Below, in pieces: positions 29,055 through 35,600 of a stretch of 35,600 nucleotides of DNA. Below the pieces are notes generated by a model. The model ran no database searches and was not told the origin of the DNA. It saw only the letters and a list, made by a program, of their open reading frames with translations. A program made the position numbers and the translations under genes. Source of the DNA: Deltaproteobacteria bacterium (GTDB taxonomy: Bacteria; Desulfobacterota; Syntrophia; Syntrophales; UBA8958); NCBI GenBank assembly GCA_029553375.1, contig JAKPCH010000037.1, positions 1 through 35,600 on the forward strand, in the 5' to 3' direction. Each line of letters begins with the position of its first letter. Position 1 is the stretch's first letter.

Positions 29055-30377
29055 ATGGAGATGGGAAAGAGAACCATCAGCCTCCGCCTCACCGCCGAGG
29101 CTGGGTACGTCCGCGTCGTGGTGCCCTTCGTGGCCGCATCGGCGGGTGTCTTCGGCCTGGGGGCCGAGGAGGTGGAGAGGCTGGAACTGGCCGCCGAGGA
29201 GATCTTCATGTACCTGGCCGCCTCGGCCTGTCCGGGCGGCGAGGTGGTCGTCGAGTGCACCGACGGCGTCTATTACGCGGAGGCCGCCTTCCGCCTCCCC
29301 GTCGGGAGGTTGAATCTCCGGGGCCTCAACATCGCCCCCGCCGCACCCCCGAACCTCGAGGGGCATCTGGATCTCTCCGAGATGGGCCTCCTCATCGCCT
29401 CCCGTTCCGTCGACCGCCTCAACCTGACCGTGGAGGCGACCGAAGGGATCAAGCTGACCGTCGTCAAGGAGAAGACCTACCCCCGCATGGGGGAACCGCC
29501 GCCCCTCCCCTCTACGGAGGGCGAGATCGCCGTGACGACCCCCGACGCGGAGCGGATCAAAGATTTCGCCGTCCTGGCGGCGGACCAGTACAAAGAGGAC
29601 GAGCGTCCCCCCTGCCTCGACTTCCCCGGTAAGGTCGTGGACATGATCGCCAGCGGCGATTACCAGTGTCTCGTCGCCGCCGCCCCCCGGGGGGGCTTGG
29701 TGGGCGGTCTCCTTTTCCACTACCCGACGGAGAAGATCGTCGAGTGTCACGGTCCCTACCTTTTCCCCCGGGGGCAGGAGGGACCGGCGGGGAAGGCGCT
29801 CCTCGAGGCCTGCATCGGCCGCGTGGCCCGCGGCAAGGCCCTGGGGATCATCACCTCCTCGCCGCTCCCCCAGGCCCTGGAGGGGGATTTCGAGACCCTC
29901 GGCGGACTCACCTATTACGGCGAGGACGAAACGATCTCCACCGTCACCTACCGTTACCGTCACCTCCACGAGGACCCGGGCGCCGAGGTCTGGACCCACC
30001 AGGACCTGAGGGGGTTTCTCGAAGAGACCTACGGGCGCCTCTATCTCGCCCGGGAGATCAGGCTCATCCGGGACGCCCGGGAGACCCGCGCGGGGTTTTC
30101 CCTCTTCGCGGCGGACGTCGTCCCCGGCCGTCGCGAGGTCACCCTCCGACCCCTCCTGCCCGGGGGGGATTGGGAGGACAACGTGGGGAGACACATGAGG
30201 TTTCTGCTCCAGGAGGGCTTCCGCAACATCTTTTTCGCCCTCGATACGGGCTTCCCCTGGCACGCCGAGGCGATACCCGTTCTTGCCGCCTTCGGTTTCC
30301 GGCCCGGGATCGTCTTGCCCTTCGCCGGCCGTTCGGACATCGTCGTCTTCCAGTACCATGAACCCCCCGGATCTTGA
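29055..30377 (+). CDS. RsbW-like ATPase domain fused to a GNAT-like domain, unrecognised family
   Basis: A 440-residue protein I cannot name. Residues 1 to about 141 resemble RsbW/anti-sigma-type histidine-kinase-like ATPases: a helix ELAAEEIFMYL (44-54) at the N-box position and DLSEMGLLIASRSVDRLNL (106-124) at the G-box position, then TVVKEK. The N-box lacks the usual Asn, so ATP binding is uncertain. The rest (about 155-435) looks like a GNAT acyltransferase fold, with GLVGGLLF, GPYLFP and GKALLEACIGRVARGK in typical order, perhaps two lobes. There are no signal peptide or membrane segments. The ATG at 29055 has GAGGAG upstream; TTG at 29052 is an alternative. It follows the FAD subunit by 12 bases and overlaps hisC by 20 bases, so it belongs to the molybdenum hydroxylase transcript. 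Confidence 0.6.
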   Translation: MEMGKRTISLRLTAEAGYVRVVVPFVAASAGVFGLGAEEVERLELAAEEIFMYLAASACPGGEVVVECTDGVYYAEAAFRLPVGRLNLRGLNIAPAAPPNLEGHLDLSEMGLLIASRSVDRLNLTVEATEGIKLTVVKEKTYPRMGEPPPLPSTEGEIAVTTPDAERIKDFAVLAADQYKEDERPPCLDFPGKVVDMIASGDYQCLVAAAPRGGLVGGLLFHYPTEKIVECHGPYLFPRGQEGPAGKALLEACIGRVARGKALGIITSSPLPQALEGDFETLGGLTYYGEDETISTVTYRYRHLHEDPGAEVWTHQDLRGFLEETYGRLYLAREIRLIRDARETRAGFSLFAADVVPGRREVTLRPLLPGGDWEDNVGRHMRFLLQEGFRNIFFALDTGFPWHAEAIPVLAAFGFRPGIVLPFAGRSDIVVFQYHEPPGS

Positions 30378-31467
30378 CCGCCTCGTCCCGGCCTACGTCC
30401 GGGAATTCGAACCCTACATACCGAGCAAGCCCGACCCGGAGCTCATGAAGCTCTACGGCTGCAAGCGCCTCTGGCGCCTCAACAACAACGAGAACCCCCT
30501 GGGGCCACCGGCGGCGGCCCAGGAGGTGATCCGCCGCTTCCCGACGCCCCGGGGCGCCGTTTACCCGAGCGGTGATTCCTACTACCTGCGCCACAAAATC
30601 GCCGCCGTCCAGGGCATCGACCCCGACCAGATCATCGTGGGCAACGGCGCCAACGAGGTGATTAGCTTTGTCATCAAGGCCTTCTGCGAACAGGGGGACA
30701 ATATCATCACGGCCGACAAGACCTTCGCCGTCTACGAATGGGTGGCGACCTTCTCCGGCATCGAGGCGCGCCTCGTCCCCCTGAAGGGGAACACCTTCGA
30801 CGACGAGGGGATGCTGGCGGCGATCGACGGCCGGACAAAGGTCCTCTTCGTCTGCAACCCCAACAACCCCACGGGGACCTACTGGTCACGGGACCGGTTC
30901 AGGCGTTTTCTCGATCTCGTGGACGGGCGGCAGATCGTCGTGATCGACGAGGCCTACTTCGAATTCGTCGAGAAAGACGACTTCCCCGACGGTATGAACC
31001 TGATGAGGTCCTATCCCAACGTCGTCGTCTTTCGGACTTTCTCCAAAATGTACGGCCTGGCGGGGCTGAGGATCGGATACCTGGCGGGGAGCCGGGAGGT
31101 CGTCGACATGATCCGCCGGACGTGTATCGTCTACTCCGTCAACGCCGTCGCCCAGGAGGCGGCCTTGGCCTGCTTGGAAGACGACACAGGCCACATCGAA
31201 CGGACACGGGCGCTGGTGCGGACGGCGAGGGAGTTCGTCCGCGGGGAGATGGAGAGACTCGGCCTGGGCGTCATAGCCAACGAGGGTAACTTCCTGATCG
31301 TGAGGCTCCCCGGCAGCGACACCCTGGCCTACCGGAAACTGATGCGGGAGGGGGTTATGATCAGGCCGATGACGGGTTTCCGCTTCCCCAACCACATCCG
31401 GGTCACCCTGGCGGGGATGGAGGCCATGGAGGCCTTCGCGGCGGCCCTGAAGAAGACCCTCTCTTGA
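30358..31467 (+). CDS. hisC: Histidinol-phosphate aminotransferase-like enzyme
   Basis: A 369-residue class I/II PLP aminotransferase. The N-terminal RLNNNENPLGPP (40-51) is the HisC signature, NPNNPTGTYW binds the cofactor phosphate region and Lys230 in FRTFSKMYGLAGLRIGY is the Schiff-base lysine. HisC converts imidazole acetol phosphate to histidinol phosphate with glutamate as amino donor; some paralogues act on aromatic amino acids, and CobD-like decarboxylases are related. No other histidine genes are in the window, so the physiological role is less sure than the family. ATG at 30358 lies inside the end of the upstream gene (20-base overlap) with no strong ribosome site, suggesting translational coupling. 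Confidence 0.85.
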   Translation: MNPPDLDRLVPAYVREFEPYIPSKPDPELMKLYGCKRLWRLNNNENPLGPPAAAQEVIRRFPTPRGAVYPSGDSYYLRHKIAAVQGIDPDQIIVGNGANEVISFVIKAFCEQGDNIITADKTFAVYEWVATFSGIEARLVPLKGNTFDDEGMLAAIDGRTKVLFVCNPNNPTGTYWSRDRFRRFLDLVDGRQIVVIDEAYFEFVEKDDFPDGMNLMRSYPNVVVFRTFSKMYGLAGLRIGYLAGSREVVDMIRRTCIVYSVNAVAQEAALACLEDDTGHIERTRALVRTAREFVRGEMERLGLGVIANEGNFLIVRLPGSDTLAYRKLMREGVMIRPMTGFRFPNHIRVTLAGMEAMEAFAAALKKTLS

Positions 31468-31515
31468 ATACCAGTTATACAATAACAATTTTTCAAAAAA
31501 TCCTCCGAAAAGGCA

Positions 31516-32874
31516 ATGTTCGGAAGCAAGCATTATGTCCTTCGATTTTTGACCCCGCCGAGGATCTTCGTCCTCAGCTTCGCCGGTTTCATCATGATCG
31601 GCTCCCTCTTCCTGTGGCTCCCCTTCGCCGCCACGAGGGACATACCCTTCATAGACGCCCTCTTCATGTCGACGTCGGCCGTCTGCGTCACCGGTCTCGC
31701 CACGCTGGACATCGGGACGACCTTTTCCAGGGCCGGTCAGATCGTCCTCATCGTCCTTTTTCAGCTGGGCGGCCTGGGGATCATCACCTTTTCGGCCTTT
31801 CTCTTCGGCATCATGAGGCGCGGGATCTCCTTCAAGGGTCGGGAGATAGTCCAGACCACCTTGCTCCCCAAACCGCGGCGGGATTTCTTCCTGATCCTCA
31901 AGGTGGCCGTCCTGTACACCCTCGTCATCGAGTCCGCGGGCGCCGTCCTGCTTTTTCTCCGTTTCTCCACGGATTTCCCGCCGGGTCAGGCCCTCTACTT
32001 CGCCGTCTTCCATGCCCTATCGGCCTTCAACAACTGCGGGTTGAGCCTTTTCGCGGACAGTTTCATACGTTACCGGGGGGATGTCCTTCTTAACGTCACC
32101 ATCATGAGCCTTATCATCCTCGGCGGGATTGGGTTCGTGGTGCAATACGAGATCTTACGGCGCCTCAAGGACGGCAGATCCCGCATCTCCCTCCACAGCC
32201 GTATCGTCATCTTGACCACGGCGTTCTTGATCCTCGGCGGCGCGGTCTTCTTCTGGGTCTTCGAGGGGAATCACACCCTCCAGGGGCTGCCCTTCCAGAC
32301 CAAGGCCCTCGTGTCCCTATTCCAGTCCGTCACGACCCGCACGGCGGGTTTCAGCACCGTAGACATCGCCAACCTCACCAATGCGACGATCATGATCATG
32401 ATGGTCCTCATGTTCATCGGCGGGTCACCGGGATCCACGGCGGGAGGCATCAAGACGACGAGCTTCGCCCTGTTGATACTGACGATCTGGAACCGCTGGC
32501 GGGGCCGGGAGACCGTATCCGTCGGCAACCGCACGATCCCTAACGAATTGATCAGCCGCACCCTGATCATCACCCTGCTTTCCATGAGCTTCATCCTGAT
32601 CGCCGTGGCCGTGATCATGACGGCCGGGCACCTCGGGTCGGGGGCCATGGAACGTCAAAAGTTTGTGGAATACACCTTCGAGACCATCTCGGCCTTCGGC
32701 ACCGTGGGCCTCTCCATGGGGGCGACGGAGAGGTTGAACGACCTCCAGAAATTGACGATCATCCTGACGATGTTCACGGGAAGGGTGGGGCCCTTGACGC
32801 TCGCCTTCGCCCTCTCCCTGCGGGAAGGAAAGAAATCGTTGATTTACGCGGAAGAGACGGTCATGGTCGGATAA
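31516..32874 (+). CDS. ktrB: Potassium uptake channel subunit KtrB/TrkH family
   Basis: A 452-residue integral membrane protein with about ten hydrophobic segments arranged as four M1-P-M2 repeats. The four filter loops are visible: TSAVCVTGL, LSAFNNCGLSL, TTRTAGFST and ISAFGTVGLSM, each with the conserved glycine. It imports potassium (often with sodium) when gated by the KtrA ring. The length matches KtrB rather than the longer TrkH. The ATG has AAAAGG upstream. An AT-rich 48-base gap precedes it, with a -10-like TACAAT at 31478-31483 but no clear -35, so it may have its own weak promoter or be read through from hisC. ktrA follows after 12 bases. Confidence 0.93.
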   Translation: MFGSKHYVLRFLTPPRIFVLSFAGFIMIGSLFLWLPFAATRDIPFIDALFMSTSAVCVTGLATLDIGTTFSRAGQIVLIVLFQLGGLGIITFSAFLFGIMRRGISFKGREIVQTTLLPKPRRDFFLILKVAVLYTLVIESAGAVLLFLRFSTDFPPGQALYFAVFHALSAFNNCGLSLFADSFIRYRGDVLLNVTIMSLIILGGIGFVVQYEILRRLKDGRSRISLHSRIVILTTAFLILGGAVFFWVFEGNHTLQGLPFQTKALVSLFQSVTTRTAGFSTVDIANLTNATIMIMMVLMFIGGSPGSTAGGIKTTSFALLILTIWNRWRGRETVSVGNRTIPNELISRTLIITLLSMSFILIAVAVIMTAGHLGSGAMERQKFVEYTFETISAFGTVGLSMGATERLNDLQKLTIILTMFTGRVGPLTLAFALSLREGKKSLIYAEETVMVG

Positions 32875-32886
32875 GGAGAAAGAACC

Positions 32887-33537
32887 GTGAAAAAGAGGGT
32901 AGTCGTGGTCGGTCTGGGCATCTTCGGCATCAACCTCGTGCGGAATCTCTTTGAGAGCGGCGTCGAGGTCATCGCCGTCGACAAGCTTAAAGAACCCGTC
33001 CAGCAAGTGCGGGACTGGGCCACCAAGGCGATCGTCGCCGACGGGACGGACCCGGAGGTCATGGAAGCCATCGGCCTGGGCGAGGACGACGTCGTCGTGG
33101 TCTCCTTCGGGGACGACCTCGCGGCCAGCACCCTCATCACCCTCCACCTCGTCAAGATGAAGGTGAAGGAGATCATCGTCAAGGCCACCTGCGAGGACCA
33201 CAAGATGATCCTCGAAAAAGTGGGCGCCACGGAGGTCATCATCCCCGAAAAGATCGTGGCCGAAAAGATCGCCAAGGGCATCGTCTCGCCCAACGTCCTG
33301 GATTACATACCCCTGTCCGAGGAATACATGATCGGCGAGATCGCGCCGCCTGCCGAATTTACGGGCAAATCCATCGGGGAGCTTCAACTGCGGAATCGCT
33401 ATCACCTGGAGGTCATCGCCGTCCGCGACACCCTCACCGACAAGATCCGGATGATCCCGCCGGCCCAATTCATCATCAAGGACAGCGACGTCCTCGTCGT
33501 CATCGGCCGGGAAAATGATATCGAGCAGCTGAAGTGA
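32887..33537 (+). CDS. ktrA: Potassium uptake regulatory subunit KtrA/TrkA family (RCK)
   Basis: A 216-residue cytoplasmic RCK protein. The Rossmann fold starts with GLGIFG (Gly9, Gly11, Gly14) and the ribose-binding acidic residue Asp32 (AVDK), so it binds NAD(H), ATP or ADP. A linker and an RCK_C domain follow from about 140 (EEYMIGEIAPPAEFTGKSIG). It forms the gating ring below KtrB. The start is GTG at 32887 preceded by AAGGAG. Length is that of KtrA (about 220), half of the duplicated TrkA, which agrees with the KtrB partner. Confidence 0.94.
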   Translation: MKKRVVVVGLGIFGINLVRNLFESGVEVIAVDKLKEPVQQVRDWATKAIVADGTDPEVMEAIGLGEDDVVVVSFGDDLAASTLITLHLVKMKVKEIIVKATCEDHKMILEKVGATEVIIPEKIVAEKIAKGIVSPNVLDYIPLSEEYMIGEIAPPAEFTGKSIGELQLRNRYHLEVIAVRDTLTDKIRMIPPAQFIIKDSDVLVVIGRENDIEQLK

Positions 33538-33559
33538 CCCGGAAAGACGACCGGGTCGC
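33534..33559. terminator. Probable bidirectional terminator between ktrA and the dehydrogenase gene
   Basis: GACCCGG (33536-33542) and CCGGGTC (33551-33557) form a perfect seven-base-pair stem with an eight-base loop, extendable by a T-G wobble and a G-C pair. It overlaps the ktrA stop codon and ends just before the stop of the convergent dehydrogenase gene. There is no clean T-run on either side. Confidence 0.45.
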
Positions 33560-33565
33560 CGTCGC

Positions 33566-34525
33566 CTACGGCACCTTCCAGATGAAATCGCCGTGACGCA
33601 AGAAGTGGTCTATCTGACGGACGGTCAGTTCGCCCTTCCTTCGGAGGGCCTCCGCGGTATTGAAGGCGTTGTGGGGTGTCAAGAGGACGTTGGGGTAGGA
33701 CAACAGCCTCTCGACGACGGCGGTCCCCTTATCCCCCCGTCGGCCTGCCCTTAGGGACACGGCCAGTTCCTCCTCGTCCTCGAACACGTCCAGGCCGAGA
33801 CCGCCCAGATGCCCCTCCCGAAGGAGTCTCTCGAGGTCCGCGAGGGGAGAGTGCTCACCCCGGGCCACATTAACGAAGACCAACCCCCGCCTGGCCTTTT
33901 TGAGGAGGTGATAGTCGAAATAACCCCCGTTGTCGGCCGTGAGGTTCATGGCGCAGACGACGGCCTCGGCCCACCGGATCCCCTCCTCCTTCCCCACGTA
34001 TTCCACCCCCGCCTTATCCGGCACGATATCGACGCCGCGGACGACAAAACCCATGGCGGAGGCGATCCTGGCGACCTCCACCCCGATCCTGCCCACACCG
34101 ACGACGAGAAGCCTCCGCCCCTCCCATTCCCCGCCCGTCATGCCGTCCCGCTGGAAGGTGGGGAAATGACGGATCTGGAGGGGCAACCTCTTGAAGAGGG
34201 CCACCAGGAGCGTCACGGCGTGTTCGGCGACGGCCCGCGTGGCGTACTCCTCGAGGTAACCCAGGGGCAGGGGTCGGGAGATACGCCCCCGGAACCTCAG
34301 GAGGTGGTCGTAGCCCGTCGATCGGCTGAGGATGCCGTCGAGGGACCCGGCCCAGGCGGGGGGGACGACGGACTGGGTCCGGATGCAGACGAGGCGCGCG
34401 GGCGGACGGGTATGGCCCGCCTCTTGGACGGTCCTGTCCGTCATCCCCCAAGAAAAACGCGTGCCTAACAGGTCCCGCAGGACCTCGGCCTCCTCCGCAA
34501 AGACCTCGTAGAAATAGACTTCCAA
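33566..34525 (-). CDS. D-2-hydroxyacid dehydrogenase-family NAD-binding oxidoreductase
   Basis: A 319-residue member of the D-isomer-specific 2-hydroxyacid dehydrogenase family. The nucleotide-binding GVGRIG is at 143-148 with acidic Asp166 after the second strand, indicating NAD preference. The catalytic set is present: Arg222 (NVARGE), Glu249 (DVFEDEEE) and His285 (LTPHNAFNT). Members reduce 2-keto acids such as pyruvate, glyoxylate or phosphonopyruvate; the substrate is not clear. The start is TTG at 34525, supported by AAGGGGAAGAA directly upstream and because the next Met would remove the first beta strand (MEVYFYEVFAEE). It converges on ktrA across a hairpin, and a 207-base gap separates it from the formimidoyltransferase upstream on the same strand. 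Confidence 0.87.
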   Translation of the reverse strand: MEVYFYEVFAEEAEVLRDLLGTRFSWGMTDRTVQEAGHTRPPARLVCIRTQSVVPPAWAGSLDGILSRSTGYDHLLRFRGRISRPLPLGYLEEYATRAVAEHAVTLLVALFKRLPLQIRHFPTFQRDGMTGGEWEGRRLLVVGVGRIGVEVARIASAMGFVVRGVDIVPDKAGVEYVGKEEGIRWAEAVVCAMNLTADNGGYFDYHLLKKARRGLVFVNVARGEHSPLADLERLLREGHLGGLGLDVFEDEEELAVSLRAGRRGDKGTAVVERLLSYPNVLLTPHNAFNTAEALRRKGELTVRQIDHFLRHGDFIWKVP

Positions 34526-34732
34526 TTCTTCCCCTTACCTGTTTCCGGACCCTCCCGGAGGGGGTGACGGAGGCCAGACATAGGTTATCTATACGATTTC
34601 ATTGCGAAATCAGCGACATTGAAAAAATTCCTGTCGCGTCGGGACCGTCGCCGGCGGTGTTTCCCCCGGCCCCTTCCCCCGGGGTGGGCGCGACGACGAA
34701 ACAAGGAAACACGGTATCACCCCTCACAGGGA
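34526..34732. other. Intergenic region with dyads upstream of the dehydrogenase gene
   Basis: About 207 bases without a gene. An AT-rich part (34580-34630) holds a dyad GATTTC/GAAATC (34595-34600 and 34606-34611, loop ATTGC) and, on the minus strand, a -10-like TATAGAT just beyond it, so a promoter for the dehydrogenase is likely here although no good -35 is visible. A GC-rich part (34640-34700) next to the formimidoyltransferase end contains C- and G-runs that could act as a terminator. Confidence 0.35.
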
Positions 34733-35600
34733 TTACGTCCTAAACAACATATCCAGGTGGTACTCGATGGTCCGCCGGGGAGAAAAGCCCCCCGCCAGGC
34801 GTATCCCCCGGGCCGTTTCCCCGTCGAGGGCCGCCGCTGGCGCGAGTCCCACGAGCTCCGACTCGAGGACCTCGACCCCCCCGTCCCGCGCCGCCGTCTC
34901 TACGTGCAGAAAGACCTTCCGGAGGGGGGCCAGTCTGTGGTCCGTGATGTTCATGGAGACCTGGGCCAAGCGGCGGCTCTCCAGAAAGAGGCCCAGGGCC
35001 TGGACACCCTTCATGCCGCCCCCCGTCTCCCTTATGGAGCGGGCGATGGCCCTCGCCAGAGCCAGGTCGGGGGAGGCGAGATTGACGTTGAAGGCGATGA
35101 GGGGCCCCCGGGCCCCGACGGCGGCGGCGCCGCATCGTTCGTGGCAGAAGGCGGGGCCCACGTCCGGCCGCCACCCTCCCTCGACCATCCGGCGCGCCAG
35201 GCCCTCGATGCCGCCCCGGCGCAGGTCGGCCAGCCTCACCCTCTCCCGGCGGCGCGCCGCCTCACCGTAGAAGAAGACGGGCACTCCGAAGCGCCGGGCG
35301 AAGCGGGCGCCGAAGCCCTCGGCCGCCGCCACGGCGTCGGCCATGGAGGCCCCGGCCAGGGGCACGAAGGGGACCACGTCCAGGGCCCCGATGCGCGGGT
35401 GGACCCCGTCGTGACAGGAGAGGTCGAGGAGTTCCACCACCGTCGCGGCGGCCGCCAGGGCGGCCTCCACGACGGCCTCCGGCCGGCCGAGGAAGGTGAA
35501 GACGCTGCGGTTGTGGTCGTAATCGCTGTGGACGTCGGCGAGGACGACGCCGGGGACGGACTTGACGGCGCCGGCCACGGCGCCGATCTTACGCGGGTCC
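34733..35600 (-). CDS. Glutamate formimidoyltransferase, N-terminus cut by window edge
   Basis: At least 288 residues of a glutamate formimidoyltransferase (about 300 in full, the N-terminal half of FTCD). Recognisable blocks are SVPGVVLADVHSDYDHNRSV, the near-invariant HPRIGALDVVPFVP containing a conserved His, YGEAARR, and FNVNLASPDLALARAIA. It moves the formimino group of formiminoglutamate to tetrahydrofolate in histidine breakdown; anaerobes also use related reactions in purine fermentation. The frame stays open to the last base of the window and residues encoded beyond the GTG at 35578 (DPRKIGAVAGAVKSVPG) align with the usual N-terminus, so the true start lies outside. No cyclodeaminase domain is attached at the C-terminal end. 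Confidence 0.9.
   Translation of the reverse strand, partial: DPRKIGAVAGAVKSVPGVVLADVHSDYDHNRSVFTFLGRPEAVVEAALAAAATVVELLDLSCHDGVHPRIGALDVVPFVPLAGASMADAVAAAEGFGARFARRFGVPVFFYGEAARRRERVRLADLRRGGIEGLARRMVEGGWRPDVGPAFCHERCGAAAVGARGPLIAFNVNLASPDLALARAIARSIRETGGGMKGVQALGLFLESRRLAQVSMNITDHRLAPLRKVFLHVETAARDGGVEVLESELVGLAPAAALDGETARGIRLAGGFSPRRTIEYHLDMLFRT

Noticed and set aside
35576-35578. GTG at 35578 as the true start of the formimidoyltransferase
   Set aside because: The frame continues open to the window edge and the residues before this GTG fit the family N-terminus, so the gene is cut by the window and the GTG is an internal Val.

Overview
The window is GC-rich (about two thirds GC by eye), densely packed bacterial chromosome with short intergenic gaps, frequent ATGA-type gene overlaps and clear Shine-Dalgarno sequences. 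A PagL-like lipid A deacylase points to a Gram-negative outer membrane. A three-piece archaeal-type glutamate synthase, type III glutamine synthetase, archaeal-type PEP carboxylase, a molybdenum hydroxylase and a GAF/sigma-54 activator would fit an anaerobic or syntrophic deltaproteobacterial (Desulfobacterota-like) lineage. That placement is inference from gene content only. I see no insertion sequences, integrases, phage genes or CRISPR arrays; this is ordinary chromosomal backbone with some unusual gene architectures.

Layout. 1-2.9 kb: an S33-type alpha/beta hydrolase, a convergent PagL-like gene, an HDOD protein and tRNA-Arg(CCT). 3.0-7.4 kb: a PEP/pyruvate-binding protein with a KaiC/RadA-like front end, divergent from a sigma-54 enhancer-binding activator. 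7.6-20.8 kb: a run of seven genes on one strand that all make or spend glutamine: glutamate synthase in three pieces (amidotransferase; FMN core with ferredoxin head; GXGXG fused to the FAD small subunit with ferredoxin tail), glnN, carA, carB and purF. A good -24/-12 sigma-54 promoter and an upstream dyad lie between the activator and the first gene. 20.9-23.0 kb: a cysteine hydrolase coupled to archaeal-type PEP carboxylase. 23.0-25.3 kb (minus): a MobA/MocA-like nucleotidyltransferase coupled to a PIF1 helicase with a C-terminal WYL domain. 25.4-31.5 kb: the three subunits of a xanthine-dehydrogenase-family molybdenum hydroxylase, an unrecognised RsbW-like/GNAT-like fusion protein and hisC. 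31.5-33.5 kb: the KtrB/KtrA potassium uptake pair. 33.6-35.6 kb (minus): a D-2-hydroxyacid dehydrogenase-family protein and a glutamate formimidoyltransferase that runs off the right edge.

How they fit together. The central run reads as a nitrogen-assimilation unit: the activator would sense a signal through its GAF domain and switch on ammonia capture (GS/GOGAT) together with the two main glutamine-consuming entry steps to pyrimidines/arginine (carbamoyl phosphate) and purines (PRPP amidation). PEP carboxylase supplies oxaloacetate carbon nearby but appears to have its own promoter. The MocA-like protein, divergent from the molybdenum hydroxylase, probably supplies or matures its cofactor. 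The most notable items are the sigma-54/glutamine arrangement, the competing hairpins before carA with a forced TTG start, the RsbW/GNAT-like fusion and the PEP-binding protein that lacks the phosphotransfer domains.
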